Below are positions 1 through 9,506 of a stretch of DNA of 64,000 nucleotides, in pieces. This DNA is from Listeria kieliensis. Lineage in GTDB: Bacteria; Bacillota; Bacilli; Lactobacillales; Listeriaceae. Both the position numbers and the translations under genes were made by a program. The notes beneath the pieces were generated by a model. The model was not told the DNA's origin. It saw only the letters and a list, made by a program, of their open reading frames with translations, and did not search any database. Where the stretch lies: assembly GCF_003369925.1 (NCBI RefSeq), contig NZ_LARY01000002.1:682001-746000 (forward strand), in the 5' to 3' direction. Positions within the stretch are counted from its first letter, which is position 1, and each line of letters begins with the position of its first letter.

Positions 1-378
1 GAGTTCGCGTGACGAAATCCGAAGTGCACCTTGCCCAAAAATGGCCCACTGCTCTGCATAATCACTCGTTGCAACCATAATTTGCGTTTTGGCATTTTTC
101 CATTCTACCGCCTTGCGTTCAATATACTCATCCGCAGTCTCATCTTCCTTCGTAAAAATCACATCAATATTATTTTGACGAAGCTTTCTTTTAATACCCC
201 GAACATACTGTGCATCAAACACAACAACAACTTGATAGCCCGAATAACTTTGGTACTCAGCCATAAGTTCAATTAGCATATTCCTAGCCGATTCAAGATC
301 ATAATCTTTCAAGCGACTCAAGTTAGGCCAAGCACCAATGACATTGTAGCCATCGACAAGTAGTATCCGCCTCATCAT
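1..378 (-). CDS. rae1: Rae1/YacP ribosome-associated endonuclease, 3' part missing
   Basis: Reading the minus strand from the ATG at 378 gives 126 open codons to the window edge. The protein begins MMRRILLVDGYNVIG and later has VVVVFDA and VATSDYAEQW, as in NYN/PIN-like YacP proteins. In B. subtilis Rae1 enters the ribosomal A site and cleaves certain mRNAs. The aspartates in LVDGYN and VFDA are the expected metal ligands. The start codon directly abuts the rlmB stop, as in the conserved cysS-mrnC-rlmB-yacP operon. The C-terminal quarter lies outside the window, so completeness cannot be judged. Confidence 0.9.
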   Translation of the reverse strand, partial: MMRRILLVDGYNVIGAWPNLSRLKDYDLESARNMLIELMAEYQSYSGYQVVVVFDAQYVRGIKRKLRQNNIDVIFTKEDETADEYIERKAVEWKNAKTQIMVATSDYAEQWAIFGQGALRISSREL

Positions 379-1128
379 TCAATTCTCCAACGGATTCCGT
401 TTGCGATAGACTTCGTACATCAAAAGACTTGCAGCGACTGAGGCATTAAGCGACGTTACTTTTCCTATCATCGGTAAATGAATTAAAAAATCACACTTCT
501 CACGAACCAAGCGGCTCATCCCTTTCCCTTCACTCCCGATCACGAGCGCAAGAGCAAGCTCCGCATCCATCGTACGATAGTCGCTACTGCCAGATGCATC
601 TGTCCCAAAAATCCACAAGCCACGTTTCTGCAACTCTTCCATCGTCTGCGAAATATTCGTCACTCTCACAACTGGGATATATTCAATTGCTCCGGTAGAT
701 GCTTTGGCAACCGTTTGCGTCAAACTAACAGAGCGCCTTTTAGGAATAATAATTCCGTGTGCACCAACCGCATCTGCAGTTCTCATAATCGAACCTAAGT
801 TGTGTGGATCTTCAAGCTCATCCAAAATAATAAAAAATGGTTGTTCGCCTTTTTCTTCTGCCCGCTTAAACAAATCATCCAGTTCATAATAATGATAGGC
901 CGCCACTTGCGCCGCCACACCTTGGTGAGCCCCTTCTGCAACCTTATCAATTTTCACTTTTGGAACAAAGCGTACATCAATTTTCCTTTCCTTTGCAAGA
1001 CGAATCACTTGTTGCATCACACCCTTGTTCGAACCCTCTGCAACTAAAATCTGTTGAATTTCCCGTCCTGAGCGCAACGCTTCGAGAACTGGATTTCGCC
1101 CACCAATCCAATCTTCATTTTTTGCCAT
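379..1128 (-). CDS. rlmB: 23S rRNA (guanosine-2'-O-)-methyltransferase RlmB
   Basis: SpoU/TrmH-family methyltransferase of about 249 residues. The N-terminal substrate-binding domain starts with [10 protein letters not shown]. The C-terminal SPOUT knot shows [32 protein letters not shown] and the SAM-binding [13 protein letters not shown]. In E. coli RlmB methylates G2251 of 23S rRNA. The frame is open further upstream, but GAGGAG lies 7 bases before the ATG at 1128, so that start is chosen; it overlaps the mrnC 3' end by 14 bases. Translational coupling with mrnC is likely. Confidence 0.93.
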   Translation of the reverse strand: MAKNEDWIGGRNPVLEALRSGREIQQILVAEGSNKGVMQQVIRLAKERKIDVRFVPKVKIDKVAEGAHQGVAAQVAAYHYYELDDLFKRAEEKGEQPFFIILDELEDPHNLGSIMRTADAVGAHGIIIPKRRSVSLTQTVAKASTGAIEYIPVVRVTNISQTMEELQKRGLWIFGTDASGSSDYRTMDAELALALVIGSEGKGMSRLVREKCDFLIHLPMIGKVTSLNASVAASLLMYEVYRKRNPLEN

Positions 1129-1531
1129 CCAGATTCTCCTCCTCAATCATTTGCACTGCCAAAAGCAGCCATTCCTCAAGTCGACTTTCCTCTTCACCTA
1201 AATATAAATAGCCAATCACAGCTTCGAAAGCTGTCGATAAGTTATAAGTCGCAAGATCCGTATTTTTAGGAGCCGAATGCGATTTTGCATTTCGACCACG
1301 CCGACAAATCGCTTCCTCTTCTTCCGTTAAAAAGCCTTGTTCTATAAGTCTGTTTAAAACCTTCGCTTGTCCTTTTGCGGAAACATACTTTGTCGCTGTC
1401 TTATGAAGTTGATTCGGCTTTGTTTTACCTGAAATAAGCAAATGTTCACGAATATATTTTTCATAAACTGCATCTCCCATATAGGCAAGCGTCAAGCCAT
1501 TTAACTGTTTATAATCTTTTACTCGAGACAT
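1115..1531 (-). CDS. mrnC: Mini-ribonuclease 3 (Mini-III)
   Basis: Protein of 138 residues, a bare RNase III catalytic domain without a dsRNA-binding domain, the defining trait of Mini-III. Seen: [20 protein letters not shown] near the N terminus with the catalytic D-x-x-E spacing, and a second acidic site in the helix [15 protein letters not shown]. In Bacillus it matures the ends of 23S rRNA. It starts three bases after cysS ends and overlaps rlmB, consistent with one operon. Confidence 0.93.
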   Translation of the reverse strand: MSRVKDYKQLNGLTLAYMGDAVYEKYIREHLLISGKTKPNQLHKTATKYVSAKGQAKVLNRLIEQGFLTEEEEAICRRGRNAKSHSAPKNTDLATYNLSTAFEAVIGYLYLGEEESRLEEWLLLAVQMIEEENLDGKK

Positions 1532-1534
1532 CGC

Positions 1535-2950
1535 TTAACCTCGTTTCCAGCGCGTCCCGTGCGCCGTATCTTCCAAAATAATATTCTTTTCCTTCAATAA
1601 ATCACGAATTTCATCTGCACGCGCAAAATTTCGCTCATTTCTTGCTTGGAGCCGTTCTTCGATCAACTCATCAATTTCAGCATCTTCCAGCCCAGAAACG
1701 GCCGTCTGCTCTAGTTTAATTCCCAATACATTAGCAAAAAGTTGTAGCATACTCAAAAACTCACGGAGTACCGTTACCGAGACTTTATCACGCGCTAAAT
1801 AAATATTAGAGCGCTTTGCGAGTTCATAAAAAGCCGTAATTGCATTCGCCGTATTAAAATCGTCATCCATTTCCGCTTCAAACTGCTGTTTTAATTCCGT
1901 TAATTGTTCAAGCCACTCATCTTGATGCTCTAATTCAAAATGATCTTCTTCCACCGTTTCAAGGCGATATTTCAGATTTTGGTAGGCCGTTTGCAAACGC
2001 TCTAAGCCATTTGCTGCATCACTAAGCGTGGCATCACTAAGCGAAATAGGCCGACGATAATGAACAGAAAGCATGAAAAAGCGAATTACATTTGGGTCAA
2101 TCTCCTGAAGAAGATCATGTAGCGTAATAAAATTGCCAAGTGATTTCGACATTTTCTCACCATCAATATTTAAAAAGCCATTATGCATCCAGTAATTAGC
2201 AAACGTATGTCCCGTTAAAGCTTCCGACTGCGCAATTTCATCTTCATGGTGCGGAAAAATCAAATCCTGACCACCAGCATGAATATCGATCGTATCTCCA
2301 AGATATTTCTTCGCTAGCGTTGAGCACTCGATGTGCCAGCCAGGACGTCCGTTTCCAAAAGGACTTTCCCAATAAATTTCACCCGGTTTAGCTTTTTTCC
2401 AAAGCGTAAAATCCAATTGCTCTTCTTTTAATTCATTTGTCTCAACACGTGCACCATGACGTAACTCTTCAATTGGTTGATGAGAGAGCTTGCCATAATC
2501 AGCAAATTTCCGCGTCCGGTAATAAACATCCCCACCAGATTCATAAGCAAACCCTTTTTCAATCAGAGCAGAAATAAACGCGATGATTTCATCCATGTTT
2601 TCCGTAACACGTGGGTTCACAGTAGCCTTGGCAACATTTAATCGGTCAACATCATCAAAGTATGCACCAATAAACTTGTCTGCTACTTCTGGGACGGTAA
2701 GTTTCAATTCTTCCGCAGCCCGAATCAGTTTATCATCCACATCCGTGAAGTTCGAAACGAAGTTCACATTGTATCCGCGATAAGTGAGATAGCGGCGTAC
2801 GGTATCAAACACAATGATTGGACGAGCATTACCAATATGAATGTAGTTATACACCGTTGGCCCACATACATACATTTTCACTTTCCCATCTTCAATTGGC
2901 TTAAAAGCTTCCTTCTCCCGCGTCAACGTGTTATAAATCTGCAAAGTCAT
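1535..2950 (-). CDS. cysS: Cysteinyl-tRNA synthetase
   Basis: Class I synthetase of 471 residues, normal length. Visible: [20 protein letters not shown] with the zinc-ligand Cys and the HIGN signature, [10 protein letters not shown] with a second zinc ligand, [11 protein letters not shown], and KMSKSLGN at about residue 265. The C-terminal anticodon-binding region ends in GTRWKRG. Its ATG overlaps the cysE stop by 4 bases, so CysE and CysS are probably translationally coupled and both fall under the T-box leader upstream of cysE. Confidence 0.96.
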   Translation of the reverse strand: MTLQIYNTLTREKEAFKPIEDGKVKMYVCGPTVYNYIHIGNARPIIVFDTVRRYLTYRGYNVNFVSNFTDVDDKLIRAAEELKLTVPEVADKFIGAYFDDVDRLNVAKATVNPRVTENMDEIIAFISALIEKGFAYESGGDVYYRTRKFADYGKLSHQPIEELRHGARVETNELKEEQLDFTLWKKAKPGEIYWESPFGNGRPGWHIECSTLAKKYLGDTIDIHAGGQDLIFPHHEDEIAQSEALTGHTFANYWMHNGFLNIDGEKMSKSLGNFITLHDLLQEIDPNVIRFFMLSVHYRRPISLSDATLSDAANGLERLQTAYQNLKYRLETVEEDHFELEHQDEWLEQLTELKQQFEAEMDDDFNTANAITAFYELAKRSNIYLARDKVSVTVLREFLSMLQLFANVLGIKLEQTAVSGLEDAEIDELIEERLQARNERNFARADEIRDLLKEKNIILEDTAHGTRWKRG

Positions 2951-3573
2951 TTATCCATCGACTCCTTTTTCTCCTCATATTGAGCTAATTTTCGTTCTAA
3001 CACTTCAATTCGTTCATATAAATTTTCCAGATTGGGCTCAGCATGTCCAACAGATTTCCCATTAATTCTGACCACTTTAGCTGGGATCCCAACTACCGTC
3101 GCATATGGTGGTACATCTTTTAACACTACCGCTCCCGCGCCAATTTTCGATTCTTCACCAATTGTCACCGGACCAAGCACTTTCACGCCAGCTGAAATCA
3201 TTGCACCATTTTTCACCGTTGGATGCCGCTTACCCGTATGTTTCCCCGTTCCGCCAAGCGTTACACCATGAAATAGCACTACATCCGTTCCAAGCTCCAC
3301 AGTTTCCCCAATGACAACACCAGCCCCGTGATCAATAAATAAACGTCTACCAAGTTCTGCTCCCGGGTGGATTTCAATATTCGTTAAAAATCGCGCTGCT
3401 TGCGAAATGATTTTTGAAAAAAGTATCAACTTGCGCTTGTAGAAAAAATGAGCCAACCGATATGCCCAAATGGCATGAACACCAGCATTTGTGAAAAACG
3501 CATCCACATAACTTCGTGTCGCTGGGTCATTTTTCATAATCGCACGCAAATCCTCCTTAACTTTCCATACCAT
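2947..3573 (-). CDS. cysE: Serine O-acetyltransferase
   Basis: Left-handed beta-helix (hexapeptide repeat) acetyltransferase that makes O-acetylserine for cysteine synthesis. Seen: [37 protein letters not shown] and [17 protein letters not shown] (catalytic His and active-site loop), then [22 protein letters not shown]. The frame runs 35 codons further upstream, but that part lies in the T-box leader; AGGAGG sits just before the ATG at 3573, giving 208 residues. The product feeds CysK, encoded at 9.5 kb. Confidence 0.94.
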   Translation of the reverse strand: MVWKVKEDLRAIMKNDPATRSYVDAFFTNAGVHAIWAYRLAHFFYKRKLILFSKIISQAARFLTNIEIHPGAELGRRLFIDHGAGVVIGETVELGTDVVLFHGVTLGGTGKHTGKRHPTVKNGAMISAGVKVLGPVTIGEESKIGAGAVVLKDVPPYATVVGIPAKVVRINGKSVGHAEPNLENLYERIEVLERKLAQYEEKKESMDK

Positions 3574-3880
3574 GTCGTTTCCTCCTAGATCCCTCTTTTG
3601 CTGACTCCTATCAAACGAACATTTATTCAAAACAAAAAGACGCCTCCATAAAAACAGAGACGCCTTGCGCGGTTCCACTCTGATTGAGCTTTTCTCAAAA
3701 AAAGCCCCACCTCATTACTAGTTCTAACGGCCTGCGCCGTCTTGCGATACTTTATTTCCCGCAAGAACTCCAGGATGCATTTCCAAAGTCGTTTCACTAA
3801 GTCCTTCCCAGCTCACCGGACTCTCTCTTTAAGTTTCCCGCTTTGTACTTCTTCCCATCTACGTTTTCGTTCATTTGAAT
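3574..3880 (-). promoter_or_regulatory. Cys-specific T-box leader of cysE-cysS
   Basis: On the minus strand the T-box sequence TGGAACCGCG occurs at 3677-3668. It is followed by a terminator hairpin (3665-3639, arms GGCGTCTC and GAGGCGTC) with a T-run. Stem I carries the AGAGAG element, a GGTGAGCTG region and the bulge GGAAATGCATCC, where TGC is the best specifier codon (Cys). Uncharged tRNA-Cys would stabilise the antiterminator and allow transcription of cysE, cysS and downstream genes. Specifier choice is by eye; the T-box itself is unmistakable. Confidence 0.92.
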
Positions 3881-3886
3881 ACCTTT

Positions 3887-3914
3887 ATTATAACAGCAAA
3901 ATTTAGAAGCGCAA
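3887..3914 (-). promoter_or_regulatory. SigA-type promoter of the cysE T-box operon
   Basis: A TATAAT -10 at 3892-3887 and a TTGCGC -35 at 3914-3909 are separated by 16 bases and lie just before stem I of the T-box. The lysS stop codon is about 40 bases further upstream. No convincing lysS terminator is visible between them. Confidence 0.7.
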
Positions 3915-3954
3915 GCACACAAACTTTAATCCCGCAAGAGCCGCCTAAATCGTA

Positions 3955-5460
<1,506 letters not shown>

Positions 5461-5533
5461 CTATTCTTTTCAATATCTACAGATGCTTCCATTATACGCT
5501 TAAACCCCCTCTTTTTTCTAGCCTAAAACGAAA

Positions 5534-5567
5534 AAAAGTTGTCTAAATTTAAATTCAGACAACTTTT
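5534..5567 (-). terminator. Rho-independent terminator after dusB
   Basis: Near-perfect hairpin AAAAGTTGTCT...AGACAACTTTT with T-rich sequence on the minus-strand exit side. It lies between the dusB stop and lysS, so lysS probably has its own promoter. Confidence 0.8.
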
Positions 5568-5574
5568 CCATGTA

Positions 5575-6570
5575 TTAAGACTGCTTAGATAACGTTTTTT
5601 GCTCATATTGCGCAACGAAATCACGCAGAATTTTTTCCATTTCTTCTTTTTCACTCGCTTGATTAACCGCGACTTTTGCACGTGTACTTCCACGAGCGCC
5701 TTTCAAATAGTAAGCCGCATGTTGTCTAAATTCTCGAACCGCGATATTTTCACCTTTTAAAGCTACGAGACGGTCAAGATGAAGCAAAGCCGTTTCGATT
5801 TTTTCACGTGGTTCCGGCTCAGGAAGAAGCTCGCCTGTTTCCAGATATTTCACCGTTCGGTAAATCATCCACGGATTACCAAGTGCCGCGCGTCCGATCA
5901 TAACACCATCAACACCTGTTTCTTCAAGCATCCGCTTCGCATCTTCAGGCGTTTTCACATCACCATTTCCGATAAACGGAATCTTAACAGCCTGCTTCAC
6001 ATCACGAAGAATATCCCAGTTCGCTTTTCCTTCATACATTTGCACACGCGTTCTACCATGCATCGCAACAGCAGATGCCCCTGCACTTTCCGCAGCTAGT
6101 GCGTTTTCAACTGCAAAGACATGTTCGTCATCCCAGCCGATTCGCATTTTAACCGTCACAGGTTTATCCACGGCTTCCACAACGGCTTTGACCATATCAT
6201 GCACTTTATTCGGATCAAGCAACCACTTCGCCCCAGCTTCACACTTAATAATTTTATTCACTGGGCAACCCATGTTGATGTCTATAATATCTGCTGTCGT
6301 ATTCTCAGCAACGAATTTCGCTGCTTCAACAAGCGTTTCTTTTTCGCCGCCAAAAATTTGCAAACTAAGCGGCTTTTCACGCTCATCTATATAAAGCATA
6401 TCAATTGTTTTCTTGTTGCGGTAAGCAATCCCTTTGTCGCTGATCATTTCACAGCAAACAAGGCCTGCACCAAATTCTTTTACCGTAAGCCTAAACGCAG
6501 AGTTTGAAATGCCGGCCATCGGTGCAACAACCACGCGATTCTTAATCTCCACATCACCAATTTGAAACAT
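5575..6570 (-). CDS. dusB: tRNA-dihydrouridine synthase DusB
   Basis: FMN-dependent TIM-barrel enzyme of 331 residues that reduces uridines in the tRNA D-loop. Seen: VVAPMAGISNSAFR at the N terminus, DINMGCPVNKI with the catalytic Cys, VTVKMRIGWDD, AVAMHGRTRVQMYEG and FIGNGDVKTPEDA, GVDGVMIGRAALGNPW (FMN phosphate site). It is the last gene of the fol cluster, a neighbourhood shared with Bacillus (yacF). Confidence 0.95.
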   Translation of the reverse strand: MFQIGDVEIKNRVVVAPMAGISNSAFRLTVKEFGAGLVCCEMISDKGIAYRNKKTIDMLYIDEREKPLSLQIFGGEKETLVEAAKFVAENTTADIIDINMGCPVNKIIKCEAGAKWLLDPNKVHDMVKAVVEAVDKPVTVKMRIGWDDEHVFAVENALAAESAGASAVAMHGRTRVQMYEGKANWDILRDVKQAVKIPFIGNGDVKTPEDAKRMLEETGVDGVMIGRAALGNPWMIYRTVKYLETGELLPEPEPREKIETALLHLDRLVALKGENIAVREFRQHAAYYLKGARGSTRAKVAVNQASEKEEMEKILRDFVAQYEQKTLSKQS

Positions 6571-6657
6571 TTAAAAACCCCTTCCTTTTTCCAAAAAGTT
6601 CCTTATTCATGCGCTAGTGATATGTTAACACAGATTCAAAGATTCGCAAGCCATTTT

Positions 6658-7137
6658 TTACAGTTTTACTTGAAAATCTGTTTTTAAAACCGTTTGCCCA
6701 GCAATCAAATCTTCGCACCAATAGTCAATAGCCACAGATTCAGCAATTTCTCGCAAAGGAATCATGACAAAAGCACGCTCTTTCATATAAGGATGTGGGA
6801 TTTTAAGCTTTTCTGTATCCATCACAACATCTTCATACAACAAAACATCAATATCAATCAAACGCGGTCCCCACTTGAACAAACGAACACGTCCAAGTTC
6901 AAGCTCAATTGCAAGACAACGCTCAAGCAATTCATCTGGTGAAAGACTTGTCGCAACTTCAACCGCAATATTAAAAAAGATATCTTGATCTTCATAACCA
7001 ACCGGATCCGTCTGATAAACACTTGAAACCTTTATAACAGAAATTCCGCTTGACGCCGCTAGCATTTGCACAGCATCCGTCAAATTTTGCAAGCGATCCC
7101 CCATATTTGTTCCAAGCGAAAGATAAGCTGTCTTCAT
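6658..7137 (-). CDS. folK: 6-hydroxymethyl-7,8-dihydropterin pyrophosphokinase
   Basis: HPPK of 159 residues. Motifs: AYLSLGTNMGDR at the N terminus, VYQTDPVGYEDQDIFFN, and the signature RLFKWGPRLIDIDVLLYED. It transfers pyrophosphate from ATP to hydroxymethyl-dihydropterin in folate synthesis. The ATG at 7137 overlaps the folB stop (TGATG); a GTG one codon earlier is possible but less likely. Confidence 0.95.
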   Translation of the reverse strand: MKTAYLSLGTNMGDRLQNLTDAVQMLAASSGISVIKVSSVYQTDPVGYEDQDIFFNIAVEVATSLSPDELLERCLAIELELGRVRLFKWGPRLIDIDVLLYEDVVMDTEKLKIPHPYMKERAFVMIPLREIAESVAIDYWCEDLIAGQTVLKTDFQVKL

Positions 7138-7511
7138 CACAAAGCACGCTCCCGTTCAATTTCCACTGCAACCGAATGATAATGGCCAGGAATCGGCGGG
7201 TTCGGCTTCACCACTTTGACAGTTACCCGCGAAAGAAGTGGATAACCTGTCAAAACCTCCGACGCAATAGTCTCCGCGACTGCTTCGATCAACTTAAACC
7301 GCTTCCCTTCCACAACCGCCTTCACCGTCTCATACACATCCGCGTAGCTCACCGTATCTTCCACACTATCCGTTTCCCCTGCCTTCTTCGTTGACAGATG
7401 CAAAACAAGTGAAATTTGAAATGTTTGTCCCAGCTTGTTTTCCTCCGGCAAAACACCATGATACCCATAAAAACTCAGTTCATTCATATAAATTTTATCC
7501 AATGTTTTCAT
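7137..7511 (-). CDS. folB: Dihydroneopterin aldolase
   Basis: Protein of 124 residues. MNELSFYGYHGVLPEENKLG is the FolB N-terminal signature with the active-site Tyr and Glu, and VVEGKRFKLIEAVAETIA carries the conserved Lys/Glu. It converts dihydroneopterin to 6-hydroxymethyl-dihydropterin. Its start overlaps the folP stop by 4 bases and its stop overlaps folK, so folP-folB-folK form one translationally coupled unit. Confidence 0.94.
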   Translation of the reverse strand: MKTLDKIYMNELSFYGYHGVLPEENKLGQTFQISLVLHLSTKKAGETDSVEDTVSYADVYETVKAVVEGKRFKLIEAVAETIASEVLTGYPLLSRVTVKVVKPNPPIPGHYHSVAVEIERERAL

Positions 7512-8332
7512 CCCTTCTCCTCATCCAAAACCACTTTCCCAGTGATCGCATCCGTCATTTTAACCATCCGAGCAACCGGTAACACATCATGCACACGCAC
7601 AATCGAGCAACCTTTCGTAACTCCATAAACCACCGTAGCTCCCGTACCTTCCACACGCTCGTCTGATGGAAGATCCAGCACCCATCCGATCGTCCCTTTC
7701 CTGCTTGTTCCAAGAAGCACTTCGTAACCCAAATCCACGAGCTCATCCACACGACGCAAAACTTCGAGATTTTGATTTTTAGTTTTCACAAAACCAAAAC
7801 CAGGATCAAGAATAATAAGCTCATCCGGAACACCTGCATCCTTACAAATCTGAATACTTTCCAGCAAGTCTTCCTTCACATTTTCCATAAAGTTTGTATA
7901 CGCTTGGTCCTTACGATTATGCATCAAGCAAATTGGAATTTGATATTTGGCTGCCACATCTGCCATCCGCGGATCAAACTTCGCGCCCCACTGATCGTTC
8001 AAAAAGTCAGCACCAGCAAGAACCGCTTCTTCAGCCACTTCACTTCGCCAAGTATCCACGGAGATCCAAATATCCGGAAGCGCTGCTCGAACTGCTCGAA
8101 CTGCAGGCAAAAGACGCTTTCTCTCATCGTCCACAGAAACGGGTCCATGACCTGGCCGTGTTGAAATAGCACCAATATCAATAATTTCTGCGCCATCAGC
8201 CGCCATTTGAATGGCATGTTCCACAGCTTTTTCAAGCTCTATGTATTTTCCTCCATCAGAAAACGAATCTGGAGTCATGTTTAAAATTCCCATCACCATA
8301 CTTGGGTGATCTTTGGTCCACATTTTTTTCAT
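7508..8332 (-). CDS. folP: Dihydropteroate synthase
   Basis: Sulfonamide-target enzyme joining pterin and p-aminobenzoate. Seen: VMGILNMTPDSFSDGG (pterin-binding signature), IDIGAISTRPGHGPV, ISVDTWRSEVAEEA, LMHNR, LDPGFGFVKT, LLGTSRKGTIG and a C-terminal VRVHDV. The frame is open 33 codons further, but that extension runs through the TATAAT promoter; GAGGTGAG precedes the ATG at 8332, giving 274 residues. This gene (sul in L. monocytogenes) borders the lhrC array. Confidence 0.94.
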   Translation of the reverse strand: MKKMWTKDHPSMVMGILNMTPDSFSDGGKYIELEKAVEHAIQMAADGAEIIDIGAISTRPGHGPVSVDDERKRLLPAVRAVRAALPDIWISVDTWRSEVAEEAVLAGADFLNDQWGAKFDPRMADVAAKYQIPICLMHNRKDQAYTNFMENVKEDLLESIQICKDAGVPDELIILDPGFGFVKTKNQNLEVLRRVDELVDLGYEVLLGTSRKGTIGWVLDLPSDERVEGTGATVVYGVTKGCSIVRVHDVLPVARMVKMTDAITGKVVLDEEKG

Positions 8333-8350
8333 TCCGCTCACCTCATCGTT

Positions 8351-8356
8351 ATTATA
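8351..8356 (-). promoter_or_regulatory. -10 element of the folP operon
   Basis: A perfect TATAAT lies 18 bases upstream of the folP ATG, implying a very short leader. The -35 region is weak (TAGCGT-like). The position supports the internal folP start over the longer open frame. Confidence 0.5.
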
Positions 8357-8485
8357 GCAAAAACTAAGCAACTTTACGCTAGTTTTTACAAAAAAAGAAA
8401 GCGTTTTACTGAGCAATCCTTCCCAAGCCATTTATAGCAAATCTGATACACCTATTCCTCATTTTCACTCTCAAATTCCAGACAC

Positions 8486-8588
8486 AAAAAAACCGATGCG
8501 GAAAAGAGAGTAAACCGCATCGATCAAAAAGGGAGTTTTGGGATTTTCATTCTTTTGGGAGAAAGAAAATGAAAAAGTTTTGCTTGTT
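8486..8588 (-). ncRNA. lhrC: LhrC-family sRNA, copy 1 (folP-proximal)
   Basis: Copy of a roughly 200-base tandem unit. On the minus strand: TATAAG -10 (8599-8594), CTAACAACAAG start region, 5' stem-loop with CTCCC in the loop, single-stranded stretch with ATCCC and CTCCC, then a terminator hairpin (8522-8493, CGATGCGG/CCGCATCG) and a T-run. The terminator loop has CTCTC, not UCCC, so three UCCC sites remain. The arrangement and cysK-folP location match the Hfq-binding LhrC sRNAs of L. monocytogenes. Ends are estimated. Confidence 0.85.
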
Positions 8589-8688
8589 GTTAGCTTATAC
8601 ATATATTCTAACCAGCTTAGAATAAAACTAGCTGGGAATTTTATGATAATTTGCTAAGAAATAAAAAAACTTTCCTTCATTTTTGTAC

Positions 8689-8792
8689 AAAAAAACCGAT
8701 GTGGAAAAAGGGAGGAAAAACCACATCGGTCAAAAAGGGAGTTTTGGGATTTCATTTCTTGGGAGAAAGAAAACGAAAAAGTTTTGCTTGTT
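8689..8792 (-). ncRNA. lhrC: LhrC-family sRNA, copy 2
   Basis: Same architecture: -10 TATAAG-type (8804-8799), 5' stem-loop with CTCCC, linker with ATCCC and CTCCC, terminator hairpin 8729-8696 (CCGATGTGG/CCACATCGG) whose loop contains CTCCC, then a T-run. Four UCCC motifs are present. The hairpin arms are identical to those of copy 4 while the interior differs. Confidence 0.85.
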
Positions 8793-8894
8793 TGTTAGCT
8801 TATAAATACATTTTAACCACCTAAGAAAAAAGTCTGCTTGGAGTTCTATGAAAGTTTACTAAGAATCAAAAAAACTTTTTTTCATTTTGAACAG

Positions 8895-8994
8895 AAAAAA
8901 GTCGATGTGGAAAAAGGAAGGAAAACCACATCAACCAAAAGAGAAGTTTGGATAGTCATTCTTCTTAAAAGGAGAATGAAAAAGTTTTGTTTGT
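8895..8994 (-). ncRNA. lhrC: LhrC-family sRNA, copy 3, degenerate
   Basis: Positioned in phase with the other units but diverged. The -10 reads TGTAAG instead of TATAAG (9006-9001). Every UCCC site is altered: CTCCTT in the 5' loop, ATCCA and TCTCT in the linker, TTCCTTCC in the terminator loop. The terminator hairpin survives through G-U pairs (8935-8901, GTTGATGTGG/CCACATCGAC). Either a decaying copy or one with different targets. Confidence 0.7.
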
Positions 8995-9100
8995 TGTTAA
9001 CTTACAAATACATCTTAACCTGCTTAGAATAAAATGAACTTGGAATTCTATAATAAACCGCTAAGAAAATAAAAGAATTCTCTTAGATTTTTGGGCATAT

Positions 9101-9197
9101 AAAAACCGATGTGGAAAAAGGGAGTAAACCACATCGGTCAAAAAGGGAGTTTTGGGATTTTCATTCAAAAAAGGGAAAGAATGAAAAAGTTGTTTGT
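9101..9197 (-). ncRNA. lhrC: LhrC-family sRNA, copy 4
   Basis: -10 TATAAG at 9209-9204; 5' stem CATTC/GAATG with TTTCCC in the loop; linker with ATCCC and CTCCC; terminator hairpin 9137-9106 with CTCCC in its loop and a T-run. Four UCCC motifs. A close match to the canonical LhrC layout of three structural regions each exposing UCCC. Confidence 0.86.
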
Positions 9198-9314
9198 TGT
9201 TAGCTTATACATATATTCTATCGTTCGAAGAATAAAATTTGCTTTGTGTTTCATGAAAATTCACTAAGAAAAAGAAAAATATTTCCTCATTCAACCTTTC
9301 AACCTTTTGCACAT

Positions 9315-9409
9315 AAAAAACCAATGTGGAAAAAGGGAGTAAACCACATTGGTCAAAAGGGAGTTTTGGGATTTTCATTCAAAAAAGGGAAAGAATGAAA
9401 ATTGCTTGT
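9315..9409 (-). ncRNA. lhrC: LhrC-family sRNA, copy 5 (cysK-proximal)
   Basis: -10 TATAAG at 9421-9416; 5' stem CATTC/GAATG with TTTCCC; linker with ATCCC and CTCCC; terminator hairpin 9352-9321 (CCAATGTGG/CCACATTGG) with CTCCC in the loop and a T-run. The C-to-T and G-to-A changes in the two stem arms relative to copies 2 and 4 compensate each other, evidence that RNA structure is under selection. Confidence 0.86.
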
Positions 9410-9506
9410 TGTTAGCTTATACATACATCTTACCTAACAAAAAAGTGTTCTTGCTGTGGAAATCATTAAAATTCACTAAGAAAATTATTTACTTTCTCTT
9501 ATTTAG

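Larger units (their letters stand above)
8485..9482 (-). repeat. Tandem array of five ~200-bp lhrC units
   Basis: Each unit contains the sRNA, its own -10 and, exactly 60 bases upstream of the -10, a CTTAG-type element (plus-strand CTAAGAA at 8654, 8859, 9061, 9264 and 9476). The intervening DNA is less conserved. The constant phasing suggests an activator site; LisR activates lhrC genes in L. monocytogenes. Confidence 0.8.

Noticed and set aside
704-1211. Plus-strand open frames opposite rlmB/mrnC
   Set aside because: They are mirror frames of well-supported minus-strand genes, with no family signature.
3574-3678. N-terminal extension of CysE to 3678
   Set aside because: It runs through the T-box terminator and leader; AGGAGG and homology support the start at 3573.
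8838-9032. 64-codon plus-strand frame inside the lhrC array
   Set aside because: It lies on the strand opposite the sRNAs, is not kept in the other repeat units and its sequence is the complement of sRNA hairpins.
8485-9482. CRISPR array
   Set aside because: The repeats are about 200 bp, each with its own promoter and terminator; there are no short direct repeats with unique spacers and no cas genes.
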